Of a stretch of DNA of 64,000 nt, positions 1 to 11,121 are shown piece by piece. Under the pieces are notes generated by a model, which saw only the letters and a list, made by a program, of their open reading frames with translations, made no database searches and was not told where the DNA came from. Positions within the stretch are counted from its first letter, which is position 1. Each line of letters begins with the position of its first letter. Made by a program: the position numbers and the translations under genes. Source of the DNA: Vreelandella nigrificans (GTDB taxonomy: Bacteria; Pseudomonadota; Gammaproteobacteria; Pseudomonadales; Halomonadaceae); contig NZ_NWUX01000001.1 in the NCBI RefSeq assembly GCF_002374315.1, forward strand, positions 1-64,000, written 5' to 3'.

Positions 1-33
1 GCTTTCCTACTTCCCCGAAAAACTTGGTCCCTG

Positions 34-207
34 ATGTTGTTAACGAAGCGATCAAACCTACTGACCACACTGGCAGGACTGACACTCGCGACGCTGTTGT
101 CGCCTTCTGCCTGGGCGCTGGACGAGAAGGCACAGGCTGCCAAAGATGAAGGCATGCGGCTATGGGACATTTCAGAATGGATAGAAATGCAGCCCTACTT
201 GGAGTGA
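34..207 (+). pseudogene. short secreted-protein fragment, possibly a truncated Sel1/TPR-like protein
   Basis: A 57-codon frame opens with a convincing signal peptide: basic start (LLTKRS), hydrophobic stretch and a cleavage-like site after SAWA near residue 28. The mature part reads DEKAQAAKDEGMRLWDISEW and ends in TGA. Read past that TGA, the same frame continues with SAAAGEVHG, which resembles the alanine-glycine pattern at the start of a Sel1 repeat, and stops again at about position 270. This suggests a once longer Sel1-type secreted protein cut short, but the family match is from memory of the pattern only. No ribosome binding site is visible before the ATG, and the frame is open to the window edge. 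It may instead be a genuine small exported protein. Confidence 0.35.
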
Positions 208-300
208 TCTGCCGCAGCCGGTGAAGTGCATGGTTGCTTAAAGCCATGGCTTCCGGCTATGCCCCATTTTTGACGTTGCCGCTAGGGCGGCGACATATTC

Positions 301-1311
301 CTACTCCGGCTTATTCGCCAAAATTACCGCCCGGCGGGGGGCGGGGTAGCCTTCAATGGTGCGGGTGCGGTCATTGGGGTCAAGAAAGTCTGCCAGTGAC
401 TGGTAGGTCATCCATTCGGTTGAGCGTTGCTCTTCTAGCGTGGTGACCGCCTCATCGACGACCCGAACATTGGTGAAACCACTGCGTTCCAGCCAGTGGC
501 ATAGTGCCTTAGAAGAGGGTAGGAAATAGACATTTGGCATCGCAGCGTAGCGTTCACCGGGCACAAACACCGTTTGTTCATCACCTTCAACGACCAATGT
601 TTCTAGTACCAGCTCGCCACCGGGGGTTAGTGCATCTTTCAACTGTTGTAAGTGCTCAAGGGGCGAAGGGCGGTGGTAGAGTACCCCCATGGAAAATACG
701 GTATCGAAAAAGCCCAGCTTTTCCGGCACGTCTTCAATACCTACCGGCAGAAACTGAGTGCGCCCGCCATCTGCATCGCCAACAAAGTGACGTACCGCCT
801 GAAACTGCCAATAAAAGCGTGGAGAAGGATCAATCACCAAGACAAATGCGGCTCCTTCACCGGCTATGCGCCATGCGTGGTAGCCGCTACCGCCACCAAC
901 ATCCAGCACCTTACGGTATTTAAGGGGAGCAAGGTGTGGGGCAACGCGCTGCCATTTCCAGTCGGAACGCCATTCAGTGTCAATATCAATACCGCCCAGC
1001 CGAAAAGGGCCTTTGCGCCAGGGGGCTAGCTTTCTCAGCAGATTGAAGCACTGGCGCTGTTGACTATCGCTTAAAGCAACATCGATTGTCAGTGTGTCAC
1101 TGGTTAGGTCAACGTGCCGCTCATCAGGCAGGGCCGGCAGTTTAGCGACGGCTTTCTCCCAGGCCGAAAGATCGCCATGGCGCTGGCGGTCTAGCCCTCG
1201 GGCGAGCTGTTCGGGCAGTTTGGCAAGCCACGGGGTTAAGGTGGCATCCTGGGTGGCTTGATCTAAAAATGCTTGGTACAGCACGCGATGATCGTCAGGA
1301 AGTAGCGGCAC
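301..1311 (-). CDS. cmoB: tRNA U34 carboxymethyltransferase CmoB
   Basis: CmoB transfers the carboxymethyl group of carboxy-SAM to 5-hydroxyuridine at position 34 of certain tRNAs, giving cmo5U, which widens wobble decoding. The 336-residue product has the SAM-binding glycine loop DVGGGSGYH at residues 137-145 and the family tract GVLYHRPSP further on. Its length is close to the E. coli protein (323). It begins with GTG; the sequence GGAGGGGTGAC just before it is a strong ribosome binding site lying inside the end of cmoA. Only one base separates the cmoA stop from this start, so the two are almost certainly one operon and translationally coupled. The assignment rests on sequence motifs and on the cmoA neighbour. 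Confidence 0.95.
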   Translation of the reverse strand: MPLLPDDHRVLYQAFLDQATQDATLTPWLAKLPEQLARGLDRQRHGDLSAWEKAVAKLPALPDERHVDLTSDTLTIDVALSDSQQRQCFNLLRKLAPWRKGPFRLGGIDIDTEWRSDWKWQRVAPHLAPLKYRKVLDVGGGSGYHAWRIAGEGAAFVLVIDPSPRFYWQFQAVRHFVGDADGGRTQFLPVGIEDVPEKLGFFDTVFSMGVLYHRPSPLEHLQQLKDALTPGGELVLETLVVEGDEQTVFVPGERYAAMPNVYFLPSSKALCHWLERSGFTNVRVVDEAVTTLEEQRSTEWMTYQSLADFLDPNDRTRTIEGYPAPRRAVILANKPE

Positions 1312-1312
1312 G

Positions 1313-2056
1313 TCACCCCTCCTTAAAGGCGATCAGTGAGGTGAAGTTAAGGTACTGGAACCACGTCATCGAGCGGGGAAAGCCCGCCTGAGCTAAACGG
1401 CCGTGGAGGGCGTCCAGGGTATCGGGAATCAGTACGTTTTCTAAGGCTGTGCGCTTTTGGCTAATTTCCATATCACTGTAGCCATTGGCGCGTTTGAAGT
1501 CGTGGTAGCGCTCAACTCGCCAGGCGTTGTCTCGCTCGTCGGCATCAATGGTTTTTTCCGACAAAATCAACACGCCCCCAGGCTCAAGGGCATCGTACAG
1601 CCGTTTCAATAGTGCATCACGATCGGCGGGGGGGAGAAACTGCAGCGTAAAGTTGAGAATGATCATGCCGGAAGGCGCATACTCAAGTGTACGTATGTCA
1701 GCTTCTTCAACCTGCATGGTGTGGTTAGAGCACTCTTCCTGAAAGGTTTGTTTGGCCCTGGCCACCATCGCAGGAGAAAGGTCTACCCCTGTGTAGCGAA
1801 ACGCATCAGGGGGTAGCACGCCCGCCAGTGCCAGTCCAGATGCCCCCAGTGAACAACCCAGGTCGTAGACATGGGCGCCGTGGCGCAGGTGACGCTGGGC
1901 AATCAAGCTCAACATGCCAAGAATTTGCCCGTATCCGGGCACCGAACGACGAATCATATCAGGGAAGCACGCGACCACCTGTTCGTCGAAGGAGAACCTT
2001 GCCACCTTATCTAGGGGTGTTGAAAAGATAGCGTCGCGGTAAGATGCATCACTCAT
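1313..2056 (-). CDS. cmoA: carboxy-S-adenosyl-L-methionine synthase CmoA
   Basis: CmoA makes carboxy-SAM from SAM and prephenate, supplying the donor used by CmoB. The protein is 247 residues, the same length as the E. coli enzyme. It shows the SAM-binding motif DLGCSLGA at residues 65-72, the following acidic pair GVDLSPAM, and the typical N-terminus with an IFSTPLDKVARFSF tract. It is the first gene of the cmoA-cmoB pair and is divergent from pgi; the 113 bp between them must hold both promoters, though I see no clear consensus there. Confidence 0.96.
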   Translation of the reverse strand: MSDASYRDAIFSTPLDKVARFSFDEQVVACFPDMIRRSVPGYGQILGMLSLIAQRHLRHGAHVYDLGCSLGASGLALAGVLPPDAFRYTGVDLSPAMVARAKQTFQEECSNHTMQVEEADIRTLEYAPSGMIILNFTLQFLPPADRDALLKRLYDALEPGGVLILSEKTIDADERDNAWRVERYHDFKRANGYSDMEISQKRTALENVLIPDTLDALHGRLAQAGFPRSMTWFQYLNFTSLIAFKEG

Positions 2057-2169
2057 GGGCTAGCCAGGTTTATTAATGAGGCTGCGTAGTTTACGCGCCC
2101 TTGGTTAACCAGAACAGACCTGTCTATAACGATTCCTGCTGCATGGAACGACGCCAAAGGAGAGGGCAC

Positions 2170-3864
2170 ATGGCTTCAGCAACACGTACCACCCCTGATA
2201 CGCTACCCGCTTGGCAAACGCTGCAACAGCACGCTCAGTCGCTGCAACGCGTTCATTTGAAAAATTTGTTCGGCGACGATGCCAGCCGTTGGACCAACTT
2301 TACCCGCCAGGTAGCAGGGCTTACCCTGGACCTTTCCAAACAGCGTTGGGACGATGACACGTTAGAGCATCTGTTAGCGCTCGCCCATGAAGCCGGTGTG
2401 CCAGCAGCAATTGATGCACTGTTGAGCGGGAAGCGGGTAAATGTGAGCGAGAACCGTCCTGCGCTACACACTGCTCTGCGGTTACCAGCCGATGCCGTTC
2501 TAAATGTGGAAGGCACTAACGTGGTCGGTGATGTGCACGAGAGCCTCGCCCAGATGGAGCGCTTAGTTCAGCGGCTGCATGCAGGGCAATGGCGGGGTGC
2601 CACTGGCAAGCCGATCCGCCATGTGGTGAACCTGGGGGTGGGTGGCTCAGACTTAGGTCCGCTAATGGTCACTCATGCGCTGGCAGATTATCGTCCGAAA
2701 GGTATTCACCCGCTAGAAGTGCATTTTGCGTCCACTATGGATGGCTCTCAGCTGGCGGACTACTTAAGCCGCTTTAACCCTGAAACGACTATTTTTGTGC
2801 TCTCGTCTAAGTCGTTTACTACCATCGACACACTTTCCAACGCCAATACGGCTAAGGACTGGTTGTTAGGCCGGCTCTCAACACATGGCGATATACCAAG
2901 TGCTACGCCCTTAAGCGCAGAGTTAATTGTCCGCCAGCACTTTATTGGGGTTTCTGCTTGCCCTGAAAAAATGAGCGAGTGGGGAATTACGGCAGACCAC
3001 CAGCTTATGTTCTGGGAGTGGGTTGGCGGGCGTTATTCGTTGTGGGGGACCATTGGCCTGCCCATCGCATTGGTAGTGGGCATGGATAATTTCCGTGAGC
3101 TACTGGCGGGCGCCCACGCAATGGATACGCACTTCCGCGATGCGCCTATGGAAGACAACCTACCGATATTGCTGGGCTTAGCGGGTATCTGGAATGTTAA
3201 CTTTCTGGACATTCGTGCTCATTCAATTCTGCCTTACGATGGACGGTTAGAGTACTTTGCTGCCTATCTTGAACAGCTGGAGATGGAGTCCAATGGCAAA
3301 TCGGTTACCCGCCAAGGGCACCCAGTCAGTTACTCTACCTGCCCAGTGCTATGGGGCCAGCTGGGTCCCAATGCTCAGCACGCTTTTTATCAACTGCTTC
3401 ACCAGGGGACTCAGTCGGTGGTATGCGATTTTATTGCCCCGTTGAAGCGCTACGATGATGTAGAAGATCCAGATACCCGCCGCCACTTAAAAGCCCAGCA
3501 CCGCTTAGCGTTGGCGAACTGCTTTGCTCAGTCTCGGGTACTCATGCTGGGGGATGACGCCTTGGAAGATGATGGGCCGCGCCCTGAGCATAAACGCTAT
3601 CGGGGTAATCAGCCTTCCACCACGGTGCTACTGGATAAACTAACGCCCGCCACCTTGGGGGCGCTGATCGCCCTATACGAGCACAAGGTATTTGTGCAGG
3701 CGGTGATTTGGGATATCAATCCATTTGATCAATGGGGGGTGGAGCTAGGCAAGCAAATTGCCACCGACACCCAGGCGATTATTGATGGTAAAGGTGATAT
3801 CTCCCGTATGGACGCATCCAGTCGCGGTTTGATTGAGGCATTCTGGGCGGCAGAGCAGGAGTAG
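2170..3864 (+). CDS. pgi: glucose-6-phosphate isomerase
   Basis: Pgi interconverts glucose-6-phosphate and fructose-6-phosphate in the cytoplasm. The 564-residue product carries the sugar-phosphate-binding tract GVGGSDLGPLM, the PGI signature around EMESNGKSV with the catalytic glutamate, and HQGTQSVVCDFIAP with the catalytic histidine. E. coli Pgi has 549 residues. The frame is open upstream to 2101, but the ATG at 2170 is preceded by AAAGGAGAGGG at good spacing, whereas ATGs further upstream have no ribosome binding site. The stop codon lies inside a 14-bp tandem duplication (see the repeat entry at 3852). Confidence 0.97.
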   Translation: MASATRTTPDTLPAWQTLQQHAQSLQRVHLKNLFGDDASRWTNFTRQVAGLTLDLSKQRWDDDTLEHLLALAHEAGVPAAIDALLSGKRVNVSENRPALHTALRLPADAVLNVEGTNVVGDVHESLAQMERLVQRLHAGQWRGATGKPIRHVVNLGVGGSDLGPLMVTHALADYRPKGIHPLEVHFASTMDGSQLADYLSRFNPETTIFVLSSKSFTTIDTLSNANTAKDWLLGRLSTHGDIPSATPLSAELIVRQHFIGVSACPEKMSEWGITADHQLMFWEWVGGRYSLWGTIGLPIALVVGMDNFRELLAGAHAMDTHFRDAPMEDNLPILLGLAGIWNVNFLDIRAHSILPYDGRLEYFAAYLEQLEMESNGKSVTRQGHPVSYSTCPVLWGQLGPNAQHAFYQLLHQGTQSVVCDFIAPLKRYDDVEDPDTRRHLKAQHRLALANCFAQSRVLMLGDDALEDDGPRPEHKRYRGNQPSTTVLLDKLTPATLGALIALYEHKVFVQAVIWDINPFDQWGVELGKQIATDTQAIIDGKGDISRMDASSRGLIEAFWAAEQE

Positions 3865-3879
3865 TAGAGCAGGAGTAGT
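3852..3879. repeat. 14-bp perfect tandem duplication across the pgi stop codon
   Basis: AGAGCAGGAGTAGT occurs at 3852-3865 and again at 3866-3879. The pgi TAG stop (3862-3864) is within the first copy, so the second copy supplies a duplicate of the last codons and stop outside the gene. It is one of several short tandem duplications seen just after stop codons in this window. Confidence 0.9.
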
Positions 3880-3967
3880 ACGGCATTTTGATTATCATGG
3901 CTGGATATACAGCTTTTTGCTTTTCCGCTATCCTGTGCTCTTTCGTCGGCCGCCTGCTGTGCTTTAA

Positions 3968-5941
<1,974 letters not shown>

Positions 5942-5947
5942 CCCCCG

Positions 5948-8200
5948 ATGACCATGGATATTCAAGTAGCGGAGGGCGACGTCGAACGACTGTCCCTGCG
6001 CGACTACACCGAAAAAGCGTACCTCGACTACTCGATGTACGTTATTTTAGACCGCGCCCTGCCTAACATCGGCGATGGCATGAAGCCCGTGCAACGGCGG
6101 ATTATCTACGCCATGCGTGAGTTGGCGCTGCACGCCAATGCCAAGTACAAAAAGTCAGCACGTACGGTTGGTGACGTACTGGGTAAATTCCACCCCCACG
6201 GCGATAGCGCCTGCTACGAAGCGATGGTGTTGATGGCCCAGTCGTTTAGCTACCGCTATCCACTGGTAGATGGCCAAGGTAACTGGGGTAGCCCGGATGA
6301 CCCGAAATCCTTTGCTGCTATGCGCTATACCGAGGCCAAGCTTTCCAAGTTTGCTGAAGTACTCCTGAGTGAGCTAGGCCAGGGGACAGTGGAGTGGACG
6401 CCGAACTTTGACGGCACTATGCAAGAACCTGTCGTATTGCCAGCCCGACTACCTCATGTGTTATTAAATGGCGGTACCGGCATCGCAGTAGGTATGGCGA
6501 CAGATATACCGCCGCATAACGTGACGGAAGTGGTCGAAGCTACCTGCCACCTGTTGCGTAACCCCAACGCTACCACTGCTGACTTGATGGAATTTGTGCC
6601 TGCGCCAGATTTCCCAACCGATGCGGAAATTATTACTCCGCCAGCAGACCTGCGGAAACTCTACGAATCTGGGCGTGGTTCGGTCAAGCTGCGTGCGCGT
6701 TACATTCGCGAAGAAGCCAATATCGTTATTACTGCGGTGCCCTACCAAGTGAGTGGCGCCAAGGTGCTTGAGCAGATAGCTGCTCAAATGCAGGCCAAAA
6801 AATTGCCTATGGTGGCTGATCTTCGTGATGAGTCGACCCACGAAGAGCCCACCCGCCTAGTGATTGAACCGCGCTCTAATCGCGTTGATGTTGAATCACT
6901 CATGGCGCACCTATTTGCGACCACTGACTTAGAAAAGAACGTGCGGGTGAACATGAACGTGATCGGTCTGGATGGCCGCCCACGGGTCATGCCGCTACCC
7001 GAAATGCTGGGGGAGTGGTTACAGTTTCGTCGTAGTACGGTGCGTCGCCGCTTAGAGCATCGCTTAGGCAAAGTGGAAGATCGTCTGCATATCCTGGAAG
7101 GCCTATTGATCGCCTACCTCGACCTTGATGAAGTGATCCGTATTATTCGCGAGGAGGACGACCCAAAAGCCTCGCTGATGGCTGCCTTTAGTCTCTCTGA
7201 GCGACAAGCAGAAGCCATTTTAGAGCTACGCCTGCGTCATCTTGCCAAACTCGAAGAGATGAAGATCCGAGGTGAGCAAGATGAGCTAGAGAAAGAGCGC
7301 AAATATCTGCAGGGGCTGCTGGGTAGCGAAGCCAAACTCACCACACTGATCGAAAAAGAGATTCGTGCAGCGGGTAAAGAGCATGGTGACGAACGCCGCT
7401 CACCCTTGGTTGAGCGTGCAGAGTCCAAGGCACTTTCTGAAGTCGAGCTAATGGGAGCTGACCCCATTACGGTGGTGCTGTCCGATAAAGGCTGGATTCG
7501 CGCAGCTAAAGGACACGATATCGATCCCGAGGGGCTCTCCTATAAGGCCGGCGATAGTTTCCACTTAGCGGCCCGAGGCAAAACCAATCAGCCGCTGGTG
7601 TTACTGGATGATACTGGGCGTGCCTATACGCTATCAGCACATAACTTACCTAGCGCCAGGGGGCAGGGGGAACCCGTCACCGGACGTGCTAACGTTGCTG
7701 CTGGAGCGAAAATGGCGGGTCTGATGTTGGCGCCACCCGAACGGCGCTTTTTGCTCGCTACAGATGGCGGCTATGGTTTCGTCGCGCGGCTCGATACGCT
7801 TACCGGTAAGAATAAAGCCGGTAAAGCGGTCCTTAGTGTGCCCAAAGGGTGCAGTGTAATGGCACCTATAGAAGTGCCTGAAGGTGAAGGGTTATGGGTA
7901 GCCTCGGTGTCCAATGAGGGTAGGCTGTTGCTCTTCCCATTGACGCAACTACCTGAAATGGCCAAGGGGAAGGGCAATAAAATGCTCGATATTCCTGGCC
8001 CTCGTGCGGCGCGCCGAGAGGAGTTTGTGCGAGCTATTACCGTGGTGGCTGAAGGCAGGGAGCTGATTATTCACGCGGGTAAGCGCAAACTCACCCTAAA
8101 AGCGGATGATCTCGCGTATTATCACGGCGAGCGAGGCAGGCGGGGGAGTAAGCTGCCACGTGGTTTCCAAAAAGTCGACCAATTAGAAGTAGGGGACTAA
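5948..8200 (+). CDS. parC: DNA topoisomerase IV subunit A (ParC)
   Basis: ParC is the DNA-cleaving subunit of topoisomerase IV. The 750-residue protein (E. coli 752) has the catalytic tyrosine in [13 protein letters not shown] at residue 127. The quinolone-determining loop is [12 protein letters not shown], with Ser87 and Glu91 at the positions that mutate to resistance in other species; both are the sensitive form here. A coiled-coil tower precedes the beta-pinwheel C-terminal domain. It starts 6 bp after parE, with GAGG in the last parE codons acting as ribosome binding site, so the two subunits are co-translated. An in-frame ATG two codons later (5954) is an alternative start. Confidence 0.97.
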   Translation: MTMDIQVAEGDVERLSLRDYTEKAYLDYSMYVILDRALPNIGDGMKPVQRRIIYAMRELALHANAKYKKSARTVGDVLGKFHPHGDSACYEAMVLMAQSFSYRYPLVDGQGNWGSPDDPKSFAAMRYTEAKLSKFAEVLLSELGQGTVEWTPNFDGTMQEPVVLPARLPHVLLNGGTGIAVGMATDIPPHNVTEVVEATCHLLRNPNATTADLMEFVPAPDFPTDAEIITPPADLRKLYESGRGSVKLRARYIREEANIVITAVPYQVSGAKVLEQIAAQMQAKKLPMVADLRDESTHEEPTRLVIEPRSNRVDVESLMAHLFATTDLEKNVRVNMNVIGLDGRPRVMPLPEMLGEWLQFRRSTVRRRLEHRLGKVEDRLHILEGLLIAYLDLDEVIRIIREEDDPKASLMAAFSLSERQAEAILELRLRHLAKLEEMKIRGEQDELEKERKYLQGLLGSEAKLTTLIEKEIRAAGKEHGDERRSPLVERAESKALSEVELMGADPITVVLSDKGWIRAAKGHDIDPEGLSYKAGDSFHLAARGKTNQPLVLLDDTGRAYTLSAHNLPSARGQGEPVTGRANVAAGAKMAGLMLAPPERRFLLATDGGYGFVARLDTLTGKNKAGKAVLSVPKGCSVMAPIEVPEGEGLWVASVSNEGRLLLFPLTQLPEMAKGKGNKMLDIPGPRAARREEFVRAITVVAEGRELIIHAGKRKLTLKADDLAYYHGERGRRGSKLPRGFQKVDQLEVGD

Positions 8201-8220
8201 ATAATGGCAGGAGCTAAGTG

Positions 8221-9156
8221 ATGGCACGCGGTGATCTCCTTTTAACTGTATTAGCGCCGCGTTTAACAGCGGATATTCACGCGCAGGTGGCCGCTTTGGT
8301 CGCGCAGTTTGGCCTGCAGGAAGTAAGCATGCAGCAGCTGGCTGATGCGACGGCGTCACATGGCCAGGGCATTGACTGCACTGAGCAGCGTTTGAGTATG
8401 GGTAGTGGCAGCGCTGACCTTGACGCCCTGCGTCATGCTGCGTTATCGCTGGGTGAAACGCTGGACGTGGATATTGTTATTCAGCAAGATGAGCGTGATG
8501 CGGTGAGCCCCCGGTTGGTTTGCTTTGATATGGATTCCACACTGATTAAAGCCGAAGTGATTGACGAGTTGGCTCGTCGTCATGGGGTAGGCGATGAAGT
8601 GGCCGAAATCACTGAGCAGGCCATGCGTGGTGAGTTAGATTTCAAACAAAGCTTTCGTGCTCGAATGAGTAAGCTTGAGGGGCTGGATGAATCTGTGTTG
8701 GCGGAAATTGCCGCTGAGCTACCGCTGATGGATGGCGTTGAGCGCCTGATGAAAAACCTCAAACACTTGGGTTTTCGCACAGCGATTTTATCGGGCGGCT
8801 TTACCTATTTTGCCCACTATCTCCAGGACAGGCTTGGGTTTGATGAAGTCCATGCCAATGAACTGATCATCGAAGGTGGCAAAGTAACCGGTGGTGTACT
8901 TGAGCCGATTGTCGATGCTGAGCGTAAAGCCGACCTATTGGAGCATATTGCCCAAAGGGAGGGGTTTACCTTGGCGCAAACGGTTGCCGTAGGTGATGGT
9001 GCTAATGATCTGAAAATGCTGGCTAAAGCAGGGCTTGGCGTGGCATTTCGTGCTAAGCCGCTGGTGCGTGCCCAGGCGCGCCAGGCACTTTCTACAGCGG
9101 GTCTTGATGGTGTGCTTTACTTAATGGGCTACGGTGCGGCAGATTTAATCGACTGA
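8221..9156 (+). CDS. serB: phosphoserine phosphatase SerB
   Basis: SerB hydrolyses O-phospho-L-serine in the last step of serine synthesis. The 311-residue protein has an N-terminal ACT-like region of about 90 residues, then a HAD domain with the nucleophile motif DMDSTL (Asp103), motif II ILSGGFT and the Mg-binding VGDGANDLKML. E. coli SerB has 322 residues. The frame also opens with a GTG at 8218, but the ATG at 8221 has AGGAG seven bases upstream and is preferred. It lies 20 bp after parC and may be read with parEC. Confidence 0.95.
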   Translation: MARGDLLLTVLAPRLTADIHAQVAALVAQFGLQEVSMQQLADATASHGQGIDCTEQRLSMGSGSADLDALRHAALSLGETLDVDIVIQQDERDAVSPRLVCFDMDSTLIKAEVIDELARRHGVGDEVAEITEQAMRGELDFKQSFRARMSKLEGLDESVLAEIAAELPLMDGVERLMKNLKHLGFRTAILSGGFTYFAHYLQDRLGFDEVHANELIIEGGKVTGGVLEPIVDAERKADLLEHIAQREGFTLAQTVAVGDGANDLKMLAKAGLGVAFRAKPLVRAQARQALSTAGLDGVLYLMGYGAADLID

Positions 9157-9233
9157 CAGATAGGTACAAGACAAGCCTGTGTTTAAGTAGTAACCCGGTG
9201 TTTAAGCAAACAGGTACTGCAGTGATGGCTAGC

Positions 9234-9257
9234 GGGGCGGTGCTGTGACACCGCCCC
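9234..9257. terminator. GC-rich hairpin between convergent serB and lipoprotein gene
   Basis: GGGGCGGTG at 9234-9242 pairs perfectly with CACCGCCCC at 9249-9257 around a 6-base loop. There is no long T-run on either side, so it is a likely but not ideal two-way transcription end. The region before it (about 9174-9206) has an imperfect repeat of GTGTTTAAG. Confidence 0.45.
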
Positions 9258-9262
9258 CTGCA

Positions 9263-10099
9263 TTACTCATCAGCTGGCTGAGGAGTGGTGCTGCCATACT
9301 CGTGACGCAGCGTTTCAAGCCGTGCAATTTCATTGTCAGTCAGTGGAGGTGTACTCCAAAGCGGCTTGCCCTGGGCATCATTTACTCCTTGTAGGGTTAG
9401 CGTGAGAACCGCATTGCTAGGGATCTGGTCATTACCCCAAGGGCCAAAACGGTTCGGCGCAAGGCTCCAGTGAGCGGTTTCACCAGGCGCTAGCCCACCT
9501 GAAATGCGGTAGTAGAACGATTCATCGACCCAAGCCACTTCCTGGTTGGGGCTTTGCAGCAGACCACGAAGCAGTAGCTCTGAGATGGCTTGGTCGGAAC
9601 CGTTAGTTACCTCAAGGTCAATCACTGGCTCCGGAGCACCAAAGGGACTGTTGCTGATATAGTATCTGGCCCTGTCGATACTCACCTGCGCTAGCTGCTG
9701 CTGGTCTTGCTCCGCATTAGCTTGTTTTGTTTCCAAGCGTTCAAGCATGCGCATTGCTTGCTCGCGCTCCCGTGCGCGACGCTCGCGCAGCATTCTATCG
9801 GCGCGCTCGATAACTTCGTCACCGGTCAAGCCATGCATATACGCATTGGCCGTTTCGGCAATCTCAGCGGCATTCATACGGTGTGGGCTTAATAAATTCA
9901 CGCTACTAAACGATGACATAGCGATAATTTTTAGCGCTTGGTCAAACTCATCATGCTTATAGGTAGGCAATGAATTGCGTACTTTTTCAACAGAGACAAC
10001 CGCCGCAGGCATTGAACTGGTATCGATTTTGGGGTCTGAGCACCCCGCCAATACCAGTGCCGTTAGGGATAGTGTCGACAGCCTAAATAGGCTCCACAT
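9263..10099 (-). CDS. uncharacterised lipoprotein
   Basis: I do not recognise the function. The 278-residue product has a type II signal peptide with lipobox LVLAGC and acceptor Cys20. After this come a tract with FDQALKIIAMSSF, an arginine- and glutamate-rich, probably coiled-coil stretch at about residues 95-140, and a C-terminal beta-rich part (about 150-265) with DLEVTNGSDQAISELLL and GETAHWSL, resembling an immunoglobulin-like fold of periplasmic proteins. It may belong to one of the DUF lipoprotein families of gammaproteobacteria. It is a single gene, convergent with serB and divergent from the ion channel gene. Serine follows the lipobox cysteine (CSD), which in E. coli rules does not argue for inner-membrane retention, so outer-membrane targeting is plausible. 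Confidence 0.75.
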   Translation of the reverse strand: MWSLFRLSTLSLTALVLAGCSDPKIDTSSMPAAVVSVEKVRNSLPTYKHDEFDQALKIIAMSSFSSVNLLSPHRMNAAEIAETANAYMHGLTGDEVIERADRMLRERRAREREQAMRMLERLETKQANAEQDQQQLAQVSIDRARYYISNSPFGAPEPVIDLEVTNGSDQAISELLLRGLLQSPNQEVAWVDESFYYRISGGLAPGETAHWSLAPNRFGPWGNDQIPSNAVLTLTLQGVNDAQGKPLWSTPPLTDNEIARLETLRHEYGSTTPQPADE

Positions 10100-10259
10100 A
10101 GGTGTACCTCACAACAGGCTAACAAACCGGGGGGAGCTTACCGTAAAGTAGTATGGACCACTAGCAGACAAGCCGAAAACTATGCATATGTCGGCCATGT
10201 GGAAAGATCAATAGTTTGGTATAAAGTGTGCCGATTAACCCCTAGAGAAACCTTGCTCC

Positions 10260-11111
10260 ATGAGTGAACCCTTCAATACTTGGCAGGACCGTTTCGAAAA
10301 GCTGCGCAGTAATAAGCTATTTGAAACAGTGGTGATTGCCATTATCGTCGTGTCTGCCCTAATGATTGGGGCGCGAACCTACGATGAAGCGAGCCAGTTT
10401 GAGCAGTGGCTCATGTACCTTGACGTTGCGGTCACGGTGTTCTTTTTGGTTGAGTTGTTGATTCGCATGGCGGCAGAGCGAAACTTAATCAGCTTTTTCA
10501 AAAAGGGTTGGAATGTTTTCGATTTCCTCATTGTGACGGCTAGTCTCATACCCATGGATGATTCAGAAATGGTGCTGTTGGCGCGCCTGTTAAGAATCTT
10601 CAGGGTATTGCGCTTGGTATCGATGATTCCCGAGTTGCGCTTATTGCTGGTGTCACTGGTTAAGTCGATCCCGCGGATGGGCTATGTCGCACTGCTGATG
10701 TTCATTATTTTTTATATTTACGCTGCTATTGGTAGCTTTATCTTCCATGAGGTTGATGAGCAGCTATGGGGTAATATCGCTCTCGCCATGTTGACGCTGT
10801 TCCAGGTGGCGACTTTTGAAAGCTGGGCGACAGCAGTGCTTTATCCCACTATGGAGCACTTCCCCTATGCCTGGATCTATTTTCTGACCTTTATCTTTCT
10901 GAATGCGTTTATTTTCCTGAACATGATGATCGGCATCGTGCTGGACGTCATGCAAAAAGAGAGCGCGCTGATTGACTTGGAAAGCGGCGAGGGAGAGGCT
11001 GCAGAGATACAAGGATTACGTGCTGACGTAAAAGCGTTGCGTAGCCAGCTTGACCGTATGGAAGCCGCGCTTACCCAGCGTGCTGACACACCCAAAATCG
11101 ACCGACGTTAG
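10260..11111 (+). CDS. voltage-gated sodium channel homologue (BacNav type)
   Basis: The 283-residue protein has the layout of one bacterial Nav subunit. S1-S3 lie in residues 20-98. S4 has four arginines at every third position (Arg109, 112, 115, 118). S5 follows at about 142-162, then a pore helix and filter [15 protein letters not shown] (filter Thr185-Thr191), and S6 at about 205-231. The C-terminal tail (residues 243-272) has heptad spacing and should form the four-stranded coiled coil known from these channels. The filter keeps the Glu-Ser-Trp core of NaChBac and NavAb but has Phe where those have Leu. Channels of this family form homotetramers in the inner membrane and pass Na+ on depolarisation. 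Its TAG stop is part of the leuA ribosome binding site, so the two may be read together. Confidence 0.88.
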   Translation: MSEPFNTWQDRFEKLRSNKLFETVVIAIIVVSALMIGARTYDEASQFEQWLMYLDVAVTVFFLVELLIRMAAERNLISFFKKGWNVFDFLIVTASLIPMDDSEMVLLARLLRIFRVLRLVSMIPELRLLLVSLVKSIPRMGYVALLMFIIFYIYAAIGSFIFHEVDEQLWGNIALAMLTLFQVATFESWATAVLYPTMEHFPYAWIYFLTFIFLNAFIFLNMMIGIVLDVMQKESALIDLESGEGEAAEIQGLRADVKALRSQLDRMEAALTQRADTPKIDRR

Positions 11112-11121
11112 GAGCCCCGCC

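Noticed and set aside
10794..10840. Channel read as a potassium or calcium channel
   Set aside because: The filter lacks the TVGYG tract of potassium channels and the extra aspartates of calcium-selective variants; the single Glu-Ser-Trp core favours sodium.
11050..11121. Longer LeuA N-terminus starting inside the channel gene
   Set aside because: The ATG at 11122 has a clear AGGAG and the extra 24 residues overlap the channel coil without family match.
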